DNA of 64,000 nt. Source: Phyto melanocephala (taxonomy: Eukaryota; Arthropoda; Insecta; Diptera; Rhinophoridae). Under the pieces are notes generated by a model, which was not told the origin of the DNA, did no database searches, and saw only the letters and a list, made by a program, of their open reading frames with translations. Within the stretch, counting starts at the first letter, position 1. Each line of letters begins with the position of its first letter. Where the stretch lies: NCBI GenBank assembly GCA_941918925.1, contig OW799233.1, positions 128,984,833 to 129,048,832 on the forward strand, read 5' to 3'. The position numbers were made by a program, and so were the translations under genes. This document shows positions 53,471 to 64,000 of this stretch, one piece after another.

Positions 53471-55844
53471 AAGTGACACAGGATCCTATGTCAATCTCTT
53501 TGAAATTTCTGACGGAAGACTAAACGATTTGCTACCGCCACGGCTACCATATGAATTGAGTAGCAACCCTCCCCACTTAAGCTGATTCTAAAAAAAAACA
53601 CAGAATATGGCGAGTGATGTCTTTTCAAAACAGTGTCATTTACACTGTACTGGAAGTCCTTGCGTTGTGAACTACAATAATGACCAACCACTAAAGCTTA
53701 TTAAAATTTTTTTATAAAAAATTTTTTTATTTATTATATTTAATAAAATGTTTTATTACAAAAAATTCAAAAAAAAAAAAATGTAAGATTTTTTTATACG
53801 AAAATTTTCTACGCAAAACCTTATTTATTAAAATTTTTTTCCATAAGACTAACTTTTTTTAAAATTTTTTATTTAATTTTCCATACAAAATTAAATATGT
53901 TGCTTCTAAAAAAAGAAATAGTTGTATATAAAATTGTTCATTAAAATAAGACTAGTAAAATTTTTTTTTCTAAAAAGTATATGTACCTAAGATTTTTAAT
54001 ATAAGAAAATATTAAAGATATATTTGATTTAAGAGACTAATGTAAGTCTGCTGTAAAAAAAATTACATAAAGTTAATAAAAAAATTTCAAAACTCCTTTA
54101 GGAAAATAAGATTATTACAGAAGTTCCTATTAAATAATATTGTGCATTAAAATCTACCAGGAAGATTATCTTTTATAAAAAAGTAGTATTGCAAATGCTG
54201 CTACTTATGCCACTATTTAGCACCTTTTTTATTTTAATAAAAGCCTGTTGAAACTATGCATATACATACATATTCATTTAGACTTTATGCTTGCATGTTC
54301 ATGTTTAACACGCAACTTATTGTTGCGTATTATTAATATTTATTTAACTTGCCCATTTATTATTTAACATACGCAACCGGCGCACCCAATTCTCATGCCA
54401 GCATATTAATTTATACGATTTGCTGGTTTTCTCTTATAATTTGAAAATTGTGTTCACTCAGTAGCTCCTCCTCTCTACACCCATTCCCATTTAAAAGTGG
54501 TTAATGTGCATGCATGCACATGCCACAAATTATAAATGTTTAATAGTTGTGCTTTTGTTCATTGTTTTTTGTTTCTCCCTTTTTTTATCGCTTAAATATT
54601 GTTGCATGAAGCCACATGCAAGTTACATACATACAGACATACAAATAAACTATATACATATGCACATACATATAATTGAATGTATTAAATGTATATACAT
54701 TTGTTATTACATAGCAAATGCTTTAAAACTTTTTTTCTGTTTGTATGTATGAGTATAACAGCTGGACATAACTGTTGTAAGAGCTTATATATGTGTGTGT
54801 TTGTGCATTTTTCATTTCCTGTAGCGTGTGGTAACATTATATCGGATAACTGCTTGCATATTTCATGATTTAATATTAAAAATACAAATTCTTTGATTTT
54901 TTTTTTGCCTCATCATAGAATGTTAATATTTTATAGAAACCGTTTAGCTTACAACATTAATGTGCCTGTCATAATACTAGAGACAGAGTGTGATATAATA
55001 GCGGATTGTTCAGTTCAAATAAAAAAAACTACTGCTTAGATAATGGCTAATTTTTAAATAATTTTTTTAGTTTTAATTCTGGTAAGCAAATGTTTTTCAA
55101 ATAATTAAATATTTTTAAGTCAGAGAAAATTGTATACACCTAGACCTTGTGTAGGTCGATTGGTATTCCACCATTTTTGTTAAGAGAATACATTTAAAAA
55201 ACCCAAAATGTACACTAAAATTATAGAAATATAAGTAGGGTTATGTATTAAATATCACTGTATTCCTACGTTTAAAAAACAGATCAAGTAATCCGTTCTT
55301 TAATCGATCCGTAGCGGTAAGTACGGATTTTCTTAAGCCAAGTACAAAATGCTTGATTTAAGAGCGAATGTGTCAAGTACAAGTTTCTTAATTTTAGGAA
55401 TAGTTAAGTCGAAGAAAGTTTGATCTTAAGAATTATTAGCTTAATTAAAGTCAAAAACCATCCTACACGTAAGCTTAGCAAAATTTTTATTCAAGTATAA
55501 ATAAGATTGAATTGATCAAAAGATGCGCTTGCTTCAAGAATTCCTAACATGCTTTGATCTTTGCATGGTACAGTATTTGTACTACTAACCCTTTGACATT
55601 TTATTTAGCGATACGTTTTATTAAAACTAAAAAAGAAAAATAATAAAACATAAGTTAACATGAAACATAAGTTAACTCGAAAACTGCTACAACTTTATTG
55701 TCGAAAACATTATAACTAATAGCTGAACTATGACAAACAGAATGAGAATTATAAAAACATACTTGAAATTTTAAAGAGTGTATTTCTCTAAGCAAATGTC
55801 TTAAAAATATAATTCTGCTTTTAATTTGAGAGAAATGAGACTTA
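53471..55844. other. AT-rich DNA, no gene seen
   Basis: Poly-A/T stretches at 53700-54160. Tetranucleotide-like TACA patches near 54630-54700. The frame 54504-54752 has no known motif. Confidence 0.45.
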
Positions 55845-56316
55845 TAGGGCCCATACGCAACACCATAAAATTGTGCAATCAAATGTTTGTGCAATTAAGC
55901 TTTTAGCACAAACTACACCAGCATGGTGGTACAAAATTAATTTTTTACCCAAAAATTGTGTGGAAAAGTTTGTAATGAATAACGAAAAAATTTGTGCTGC
56001 ACTTATTATTACTATTATCCTAAAGCGAAAACGAATTAGGAGCAAAAAAAACGTGTTTGGATGAAGAAATGGCTATGAATTGGCATTTATATTTAAAATG
56101 TTGTATTTTTTTGATGTTTATGCCTTGACGATTTAACTTTTATGAGCTAATTTTGCCACACACGACTAAATCATGCTGGTACAATCATAAGAATATCAAA
56201 CTATTTTTGATAAAGCACCATCAGCTGGTACAATCACACCACAACCTCATACACGGTCAATCAGCTGGCACAGTCACTTGATTGCACAATTATTATGGTG
56301 TTGTGTAAAGGCCCTA
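55845..56316 (+). mobile_element. PIF/Harbinger-type MITE with TTA target duplication
   Basis: TTA at 55842-55844 and 56317-56319 flanks ends TAGGGCCCATACGCAACACC and the reverse complement of TAGGGCCTTTACACAACACC, which match over about 40 bases with gaps. A three-base TTA/TAA duplication is typical of PIF/Harbinger. A plus-strand frame (55873-56064) keeps the start of a Harbinger transposase. 'cagctggtacaatcac' recurs about three times on the right side. Confidence 0.8.
55969..56064 (+). pseudogene. Harbinger transposase N-terminal remnant
   Basis: Reads VMNNEKICAALIITIILKRK then RIRSKKNVFG and a stop. In the next frame RVWMKKWL follows. The pattern 'AALII.LLKKRR.RK...WVR.WL.RR' is the usual start of a Harbinger transposase. 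It supports the family call for the surrounding MITE and shows the MITE arose by internal deletion rather than by capture. Confidence 0.6.
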
Positions 56317-56772
56317 TTAGTTTAAGAACTTAATTCTTATTTTAATAGTCTTATACTTGATTATGTAAAACAATCCCGTTTTGTACTTGTTTTAAGAAAA
56401 CCAGAAACAAATCGTAATTGAATTTTTAAGTACTATTTCGGCTTAAATAAAGAATTTAATTCTGTGATTTAGAAATTAATTTTTCTATCTGTGTAGCGGC
56501 TTCTGCTGTCTGTTTACCAGAGTGGCTTCGGCAGAATTGTCCCACATCGGCTACGGATGAGTGTTCCTACAGCGGCTTCCGCTGACAGTTTTTACATCGG
56601 CTCCGGCAGACTGTTTCTTAAGACGACTTCGGCTGAGTTTTGCCCGAATGTGTTTGGCTGAACGAATTCGATGGACCGATTTTTTTTTAGCACTTTTAAA
56701 CTGTAAATTTTTATATGTAAATAAAACGAACTCAGTTTAAGATTATCAAGCACCTTCATCAAAAGCTCTTTT
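56317..56772. other. No gene seen; short GC-richer repeat
   Basis: 56500-56650 contains four or five copies of a roughly 30-base phrase around 'cggcttc(g/c)gctga' with 'gttt.ac', unlike the surrounding AT-rich DNA. It is non-coding by eye. Confidence 0.4.
56500..56655. repeat. Short tandem repeat with 'ggcttcggct' core
   Basis: The core recurs at about 56508, 56534, 56573, 56602 and 56625 in forms such as gcggcttctgctgtctgttt, tggcttcggcagaattg, gcggcttccgctgacagttt, cggctccggcagactgttt and cgacttcggctgagttt. The spacing is about 25-35 bases. Imperfect direct repeats, no known family. Confidence 0.65.
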
Positions 56773-57866
56773 TATACCCTTCACAGTAGTGTAAAAGGGT
56801 ATATTAAGGTTCGCAATTCCATGTGAAATTTCTACAATATTCTTTTTCGACAGCATAAAGTTTATATTTTCTGAAAGCATTATCCATCTGTCCGTGTGTA
56901 TGTTGAAATCAACTTTTTAAAGGCCTACAATATTCGCTAGACCCGTTTAAGGTACTAAAATATCAGAAATATTTGGGAGTAGATCGGTGGTAGATATCAG
57001 CATAATCGCCTCTTAACTCTCTGAGACATGAGCAAATAAACACAAATATTTCTATTATTTTTACCATAAGAATTAGAATTGTCCAGTCCTAGGATAATTT
57101 TTAGCCATGGTTGTTACTATTTATTTATTTGGAATGCCTCTGGAGATATTCCTTAAAATTTTGAAAAAATTCGTAGCTAATTGGCATGGTACAGGCAAAC
57201 ATTATTTGAGAAACATATACCTATTTTATTAATTATATCAACATTTTTCAGACTCCTAAATAATTTATAACCAGGTTTAAGGTACCAAATTATAAACCAT
57301 AACCTCAGCAATTATTTCTAAAAGCCAGAGTACAAGTGCTTCAGTTTTTTTCTTAAAATTTTCAAACAGAAATTGATATTTTTCAGGTTTCTGTACAACC
57401 GAATGATGCAATATGGTGATCGATTAATGAAAGTGCTTGAGTGTTAAAATAAGGTTAGCTATCAAGAGAAAAAATTTCAAGATGGCGTCCTAGATTAAAT
57501 AGCGAATATATGAGTTATGGATTTGTCCCCTTTAACCCCTTCAATATGAGTATCAAATAAAATGGCTTGAACATTACAATGTAGCAACATTTTTAAAAAG
57601 TGTAAAATCCAAGATGGCGTCTAAAACAAAAAGGCGGAACAAATTTTTTTAACCCCAACAATATGGGTAGAAAATGAAAGGGCTTGACTAGTAGAATACA
57701 GTTACTATAAAAAAAATTCAAATCCAAAGATGGCGTCGGAAATAATATAGAAAATGGCGAATTGCATAAAATCTAAAATAAAGGCTTAGCTTCTATAAGG
57801 TATTTATACCATACGGTGAAGGGTATTTTCAGATTCGACACAGCCGGATATAGCGATCTTACTTTT
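56773..57866 (+). mobile_element. INE-1/DINE-like element, near full length, plus strand
   Basis: It begins tatacccttcacagtagtgt then aaaagggtatatta, the same layout as the 5' hairpin of Drosophila INE-1. It runs through 'catctgtccgtgtgtatgtt' and ends 'cagattcgacacagccggat' then 'atagcgatcttactt'. Three copies of 'aagatggcgtc' (about 57480, 57612 and 57727) mark internal repeats of 115-130 bp. No protein is encoded. Confidence 0.8.
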
Positions 57867-58044
57867 TTGCGAAGCACAAGTTATTCAGTCACGTGACGGG
57901 ATTTAGTTTTTAGTTTTTTCTTGGAGATACAAGAACATTTCTATGAAATCTGTGCAATTAAAAACTGAGTTAAAAGACAGTGTGAATGCGATGAGTAATT
58001 CCACTGAAGGGCACATATGGGTGACAGAAGGCTCATAACCTTAA

Positions 58045-58782
58045 CCCTTAAATGCATTAGGTCAGCTCCTTGCATGGATACTAACCGACTTTAATGTAAA
58101 ACCGGTCGCTAATCACGAATTCATCATTATTTTTTTTGAGAAATGTACACTTTTTTCGGAAAATGGGAAAAATATAAATTTTTTATCCGTACCATATATG
58201 GTACATCATGCATTCTTGCCATTGTTAGGTACACACAACACTTCATCATCACCATCATGAAGCATATCAGCAACCTCATTTGCATTGTACTTCTTTCCAT
58301 CAATAATAAGGCCATCCATATCTTAGTAAATAATAACTATAAAAAATAATAGTAAAAAATAACTGACATCTAACACAATAAAAATTCATGCGCTGGTGCA
58401 TGGTGTACCATATAAGGTACCTAGAAAAATTGAGAAAAAAACTATTCTAAAGTACAAAATGTGGGCAAGATTTATTATAATTACTTAAATAAGCCTATAA
58501 TTTATACATAAACACTTACCTACAGACGAATAAATAAATTTTTTATTTCGTTATTCACTACTAAAATTTGATTTTAAAATTATGTGTAAAAAAAACATGT
58601 GACCACTTTAGAATGTTATTATTAGGTTAATTAAATGGTGAGAGAGTTATAACGTTATTTTTATGAAGAGTAATATTGTTAGCAATGCTTCAAACTGTAC
58701 TAAATTGCTTTTATATTCACATGGTTGGAACATTGTACGATAAAAGAGATGTACCATATATGGTACGATATGCATTTAAGGG
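58045..58782. mobile_element. piggyBac-like MITE with internal palindromes
   Basis: TTAA flanks both sides (58041-58044 and 58783-58786). The ends are CCCTTAAATGCAT and its mirror ATGCATTTAAGGG. The perfect palindrome GTACCATATATGGTAC occurs near 58190 and again near 58751; a variant GTACCATATAAGGTAC lies near 58403. A minus-strand frame begins MDGLIIDGKKYNANEVADML then HDGDDEVLCVPNNG, an acidic start that could be what is left of a transposase N-terminus. Confidence 0.75.
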
Positions 58783-58786
58783 TTAA

Positions 58787-61274
58787 AGAGTTATTGTAAA
58801 AGATTTTGTAGTAATACCGGCTGCATGATTACTTTTTTTCTAATCGAATGTGGAAACACATTTTGCATTTCATGATTACTGTTTATTGTTACAACAAAAA
58901 GGAAGGTAAGGAGGTGAAAATCTTTTTTTGCTACTGTCTAGCTTTAGCCGAGATCAGAACTTTATAATGTCTTCTCAATGGATTTATTCCATATAAACAT
59001 AAGGACAACCTCTACTTTTCTTAACGCCACGCGATGGTACACATATTAAGCCGAATGTCTTTAGTGAGCATATTATGAGACAATCTGTCATTATGTCTTA
59101 GATGCCATGGAAGATATCTAGTGAGATTATAAGGAAAAGTCGCCACTGTATTTATACTTGGTTACAGAAAACATACTTTATCAGCCAAGAGTGATCAAAA
59201 AGATTGGACAAAAAATTTTCAATGAATAGAGAAATCTATGAAAAGAAATTTCTATGAATATAGCATTACTGAAGCATTTTCTTAACACTTAAAGTAAGTT
59301 TTTTATACAAAACTTTTTTCTTACAAGTAAAACTTGCAATACAAAGCACTCCTTTTTGTTCTTAGACGTTCTTTGTTACAACTTACTTGAATTGGTATAT
59401 TGTTTATTACTTCTGGAACAGTAATGTGTTTTATTTTTACTAAAAACTCAACAAAATTTCATCAAATTACATTTTATGACCAACCTCAGTCTAAGGATCA
59501 GAAGGAGGGTAGCACATGAGATGTGTAATAAAATTTTTGATTTGAAAATAATAAATCACCTCAACACCATTGAAATATAACGTATTTGAAACAATTATAC
59601 CTAAAAGTCCATTAAGAAAATAAGCTTAAATCAAACATAAAACCATGTGCCCATCCTCGTGGAACACTTTTTTTCTTTGCAAATACTTGGGTACTAGAAA
59701 ACCATTCAACACATCTCTGCATTGGTCATAAAATAAATCTGTAACTTACCCACAAAATAACAACAATAACGACATCATCATTCCAAAAATGATTTAATTG
59801 TAACAACAAACCACATTAAAGTCTAACAAATGCGCTTTCTTCGAACAATTGACATGCCAACGTATTGAAAACTCACAACAAAAATAATGGGTAAGAGAAA
59901 AAATATTTTCCTATTCATTTAATTTCATGCTATTATCATGAAAAAAGACTAATCTGATATATCAGTTGTATTATTTCACAGCATAGTTGGAAAAATCTCA
60001 CAAAGACGGAATTGCTTTGCTTAACATAGTCAAATTCTTAGAATTTATTTAAATTTCAAAAATTATAATAATTTTAAGAAATTTAAGACAACAAAAGCTA
60101 AAACTGCTTATTAGTTATATCGTGTTAACCTTTGACCTGCAATACGTATGTATATATTTACTGTCTCCAATTTGAACACGAAACTACTGCTTACACCAAC
60201 TAACACTAATAAAACAAACCTTAGCCTCATCATCGACAACAACAAAAACGCCATCAGAATATTCAGTCAATGAATTCTTACATTCTTTTACACTTTATCG
60301 AAAATAAAAACACTCACGTAACAGGAAACTATAGTCACTATAACAAAACGGGACCTTAACAACAACAACAACTACAGACAATAAAATATAGAATTTGCAC
60401 GCGTTGTACGCTTCAGCAATATTTGATGGCCATTTAAGACATCGGTTGTGCACAATAAAGACCATTTGAAATTGGATTTTTATGTTAAACGTCGACACGT
60501 TATAACCACATGTACGTCATTTACTCTCCCTTAAAACCAGAACTTCAAAAGTAAGGTAGTGGGTGCTGGAGTGTATGTGTACATGTAGTCATGAATGGAG
60601 ATATGCGTTACGGAGACCTCAACAGTTACAGTAGGTGGAAAAAGTTTGCAAAATTTCCGCTTAGTAAAAAATTATCGATAAAATTTATTATAAATTTGTT
60701 GGTTTAAATTAAACTTTTTATTAAAAAAAAGTTAAAAGGTTCTAAAGTAATAAATCCCTTAAACCGTTTAACTCAGCCTCACTTTTGATAAATTTTACTT
60801 TTATTTTTATAAAATTTGACTATTAAAATTTTTAGATTAATATTTTTTCAATAAAAAACTTTGGGAAAATTTTTCTTTTTTAAAATTATTTTTAATAATT
60901 TTCTTTCTAAAAAATATTTTTTAAATTTTTTTTATAAGATATAGATTTTCTTGTCATAGAAGATTCTTTCATCGATAATTTTTTAAAAAATTTTTAATAA
61001 AATTTTTCTCTTTAAAACATTTTGTGAAACGTTTTTGATAAATTTTCTTTCTGTAAAAATTTTCAAAAAAGTGTTTTAGATTATAAATATTTTTTAAAAT
61101 TGAATTTTTATTTTTGTTGAACTTTTTGTTTTAAACTAATATTTTTAAATTTTTTTTTTTTAATCAGGCTTGAGTTCATATATTTAATATTCTTTATTTT
61201 TACAAAGAATTTTTTTTTTTTTTTGAATTGTGATAAATGAAAGAATAATTCTGAAAAATTATATTTTTACCGAT
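58787..61274. other. AT-rich DNA, no gene seen
   Basis: Homopolymer and A/T-rich text. The 67-codon minus frame at 60295-60498 has no motif. Confidence 0.45.
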
Positions 61275-61565
61275 ACTAGCCGAGTGGAATGCATTTTCGA
61301 AACCAGCTACGATTTCATCATCAGCACTCTCTGATCGGTGGTTACATGTTGGTTGTAAATATCATCTATTTAACTCACGGGACTTAAGTTATTTGAATTC
61401 GGTAACTAATTTTTTAGTTTTTCCTTTTTCATATATTTTACCACAATGAGTTAGATTGAAATTTTTAACCAAACAGCAACCCTTTTACTTTTGTTTGTTA
61501 TTATCTTTCATTTATATCACTATTTTTGTCCTGTTTTAGCCACCAGTTAGGTAGCGATAAGAACA
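61275..61565. repeat. Dispersed repeat Y, copy 2
   Basis: Partner of 52300-52580. It begins 'ccgagtggaatgcattttcg' and ends near 'gttaggtagcgataag'. Confidence 0.55.
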
Positions 61566-61819
61566 GATAATTGTTTTTAACAATCAATGTTAATAATCAT
61601 TTGTTTTATTTTCTGTGAGGTCAGTATACAACGAAATGTTGACTGACAAACAGTGAATGAATGATTTTTGCACCGTGCCCTGTGTTTATGCAAATTGAAT
61701 TTTTTTTTTTAAATAATATTCTGTTTATAGGTGATTTTTGTTAAACATATTCTTTATAGTAAATTTTCTATACCAAATGTTCGATTAGAATTTGTTAAGG
61801 TTGGTATAGACGGCTTTTT

Positions 61820-61920
61820 CGAATCAGCATATTTTTGTTAAAAAATTTGTTGCAAATCCGAACTTATTCAGACACAAAATTTTTTCAACATGTGCACATA
61901 TGCTGACATTTTATAAATGA
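61820..61920. repeat. Imperfect hairpin with cagcatat arms
   Basis: 'tcagcatatttttgtt' at about 61826 pairs with 'cacatatgctgacat' at about 61898, with AAATTTGTTG and CAAAATTTTTTCAAC also complementary. 'atgctgacatat' occurs once more at about 61996. It could be a small foldback element; no ends are certain. Confidence 0.35.
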
Positions 61921-62692
61921 TTGCTACAAAAGTATGATGGTGATTTAAGCTTCTCGTGTAGACACAAATTTTTTATTTTTATCATATATCTACTTATGCT
62001 GACATATATGTTAGTTATTGAAAATTACGCTGGCTTTTCAGCTTATGGCAAATTTAATAGTACACAGAAAAAAATATTCCTTAAAATTTTTTAATTAATT
62101 CACTAATTGATTGATTATTAAATTTGAATTATACTCTGTTCAGACAGATATTTTTAATTGCTTCAATTTAGTGTTGATTGAGCAATTAAAATAAGTGTTC
62201 ACACATACTCAATTTATCTTACTTTATTAGCATTTGATAGATGTAAAAATACAATGTATTTATACAAAATCAAATAATGCCTTCTCTTCAGTTTATTTAC
62301 AATTATTTTTATTATATATATGTATGTGTTTGAATTTATTTAAACATTTTATTAAAATGCCCATCAAACATTTTCGATTTTCTCACTTTTTATTTTTTGT
62401 ATATTTATTTGATTGACATTAGAAATGCCACCTATAGAATTTTCTTCTCACTGAACACACTTCTCAAGTGTTGTGTTTCGAGTTTCGGGCAATAAGTAAA
62501 ACAATAAAGTATATATTGCTCAATTAAGAAATAATTTTTAGTATGCTAAATATATAGGTAGTTAAGAATTTATTTTTAAGGAAAGATTTAATACAATTTT
62601 GATTAATAAGCAGGGAAGAATTAAAGCAAAGGGTCAATCAGCAGATCAAAATTCAAGTAAGTTTCTAATAAATATCGGAGAGAGCTAGAAAT

Positions 62693-62757
62693 TTATTGCA
62701 GATGGAACTGAAGTCCACATACCTTGCAACCCCATTTATTTTGTTGGATTCTAACCC
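62693..62757 (+). repeat. Family X copy 3, left part (split)
   Basis: 'ttattgcagatggaactgaa' to 'gttggattctaacc'. The remainder of the same copy lies at 63760-63930, after the inserted block 62758-63753. Confidence 0.6.
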
Positions 62758-63753
62758 TTACACAAAAAAAATAGATATAAATTTCAATTACAAAATTAAT
62801 ACTATTAATTAAAATATTATTTGATTTTGCTCCAATCATCAAAATGATGCTACTAATTAAATGAAAATTAATATTTTTAATTGAAAATATGTTGTGAAAA
62901 ATATCAATTAAATCAGTATTAAAAAATTAATTAATATATAATTTAATATTTTAAAATAATTTTAATTAATTTAATCACTCCTCTAATTGGAATTTGGGAT
63001 TAATTTAAATAATGTATTAACTGTATCAATAATATAAATTATTGAACCTGTTTAGAAAAAGAATCCGAAAAAAGTAGAAATATTTTTTTTAGATACATAT
63101 TTATTTTTAACATACATCAATATATAGGTACATACATTTTAAATAACACTGCATACATATATTAAAATTATACGAAAAATACAAAGCATAATACAATAAA
63201 ACACATTTAGGAACTGGTGGCATAACCAAACATCATATTATCAAAAATAAAGGAGGTGCATCCTAGACCTAAGCGCAAAAAAATTTTACCCATTAAAAAT
63301 TTTATCAAACGAAGGGAAGAAACTCAAATAATTACTTACATTTTAGGTTAGAATCCAACAGAATTTACCGGGCTGCAAGAAATATGGACTTTAGTTCCAT
63401 CTGCAATAAAGTTCTGTTCCGTTTTCTTTGAATATGTACTTAGTAGAATTTTAATCTGCTAAACCACCATTTATTTCAATATTACCCACCTTATTAACCA
63501 AAATTATATTAAGACTTACCTTCAAATTATATCAGGACTTTGATTCAAAAAGAATTCTTGACAAAAAAAAATAAATTTTTCCTATTTTATTTTTCAATAT
63601 ACTTTTTTCAACTGACAGAAATCTCTAAGTTTTTTGAAAAAATTTTATATCAATAAAAAAAATTGTTTAAAGTAATTAAAAATATAATCCAAATTTAAGA
63701 ATAAATCAATTAGTCAATTAATTAAAAAAATTTAAGCAGTAATTTTTTCTGTG
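62758..63753. mobile_element. AT-rich family A element that split a family X copy
   Basis: Bounded by tacacaaaaaaaatag and attttttctgtgta, imperfect mirror images. It contains the family A core (62790-63010, inverted relative to 2890-3030) and, within it, a family X copy on the opposite strand (63165-63413). About 1 kb; non-coding. Confidence 0.5.
63165..63413 (-). repeat. Family X copy 2, nested and inverted
   Basis: It is the reverse complement of family X: 'ttattgcagatggaactaaa' at 63413 down to 'aatatgatgtttggttatgc' near 63220. Plus-strand translation includes LGTGGITKHH and ESNRIYRAARNMDFSSIC, close to the minus-strand peptide of copy 1. Confidence 0.6.
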
Positions 63754-63759
63754 TATATG

Positions 63760-63930
63760 TACATAACAAATTATTTAAATTTCTTCCCTTAGTTTGATAA
63801 AGATTTTTTATGGGTAAACCTTCATTGTGCCAAGGTCTAAGAGCCACACTCTTTACTTTTGAAAATATGACGTTTGGTTTTGCCACCAGTTCCTAAATGT
63901 GTAATATTGTTTCGTATACCTATAATATAT
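63760..63930 (+). repeat. Family X copy 3, right part (split)
   Basis: 'cttcccttagtttgataaag' and 'aatatgacgtttggttttgc' continue the order of copy 1 (1804-1905). Confidence 0.6.
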
Positions 63931-64000
63931 GAAATGTAACTAAAAATGTATAAGCCTATTTAGCGATATATGTATGCGATGATGTATGTTATAAAAAAAT

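Noticed and set aside
54504..54752. 82-codon frame as a secreted or membrane peptide
   Set aside because: Composition follows TACA/TGTA-type microsatellite-like DNA; no support beyond openness.
58127..58349. Two opposed 62- and 68-codon genes
   Set aside because: Both lie inside the piggyBac-like MITE and run across its palindrome; only the MDGLIID.. minus frame has a protein-like look.
62693..63413. A 720-bp transposon with 64-bp terminal inverted repeats
   Set aside because: The landmark order inside and outside the arms matches a family X copy split by an insertion that holds a second, inverted X copy, so the arms are not element ends.

Overview
This window looks like AT-rich, repeat-dominated DNA from a higher fly, most likely a calyptrate (blowfly or house-fly grade). 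The evidence is many copies of an INE-1/DINE-like element, Tc1/mariner relatives with a DUF4817-type helix-turn-helix, a copia element primed from initiator tRNA-Met, and PHD-finger non-LTR retrotransposons. I found no complete host gene and no tRNA, rRNA or CRISPR. Nearly every long reading frame belongs to a transposable element. A few short stretches with good splice signals (30901-31093, 34270-34416, 50722-51008) could be host exons, so the window may be intergenic or intronic.

Layout. 1-13 kb: INE-like fragments, a pogo/Tigger-like MITE (2087-2859), a 21-bp minisatellite (4759-5005), an INE-like element split by a mariner-type MITE (5249-6375), a non-LTR 3' tail, and small inverted-repeat elements. 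13.9-16.1 kb: a decayed piggyBac transposon with a 131-bp MITE inside it. 16.7-20.7 kb: a nearly intact CR1/Jockey-group non-LTR retrotransposon with ORF1 (PHD finger) and ORF2 (endonuclease plus reverse transcriptase). 22.5-31 kb: decayed mariner, RTE, an unnamed transposon-like gene, and RNase H-bearing LINE remnants, then a possible terminal exon. 32-36 kb: INE remnants, a hAT-like MITE with a perfect 8-bp duplication, and PIF/Harbinger coding remnants. 37-48 kb: the most structured block. Tandem INE-like elements are followed by an old non-LTR copy, which is interrupted by an INE-like element, which is interrupted by a copia element with matching 227-bp LTRs and a 5-bp target duplication. 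48-64 kb: Penelope-like, Helitron-like, Harbinger-like and piggyBac-like elements, RNase H LINE remnants, and AT-rich DNA.

The most unusual signal is the ORF1/ORF2 junction of the non-LTR element. ORF1 ends on a canonical -1 slippery heptamer (A AAA AAC) followed at once by TAA. ORF2 is in the -1 frame and has no ATG before its endonuclease domain. A diverged second copy at 45 kb keeps the same C-A7-C-TAA string. This suggests that ORF2 is made by programmed -1 frameshifting. The other notable themes are nested insertions that can be ordered in time, mariner-derived MITEs sitting at the same position in two INE-like elements, and MITEs that keep the N-terminal coding exon of their parent transposase.
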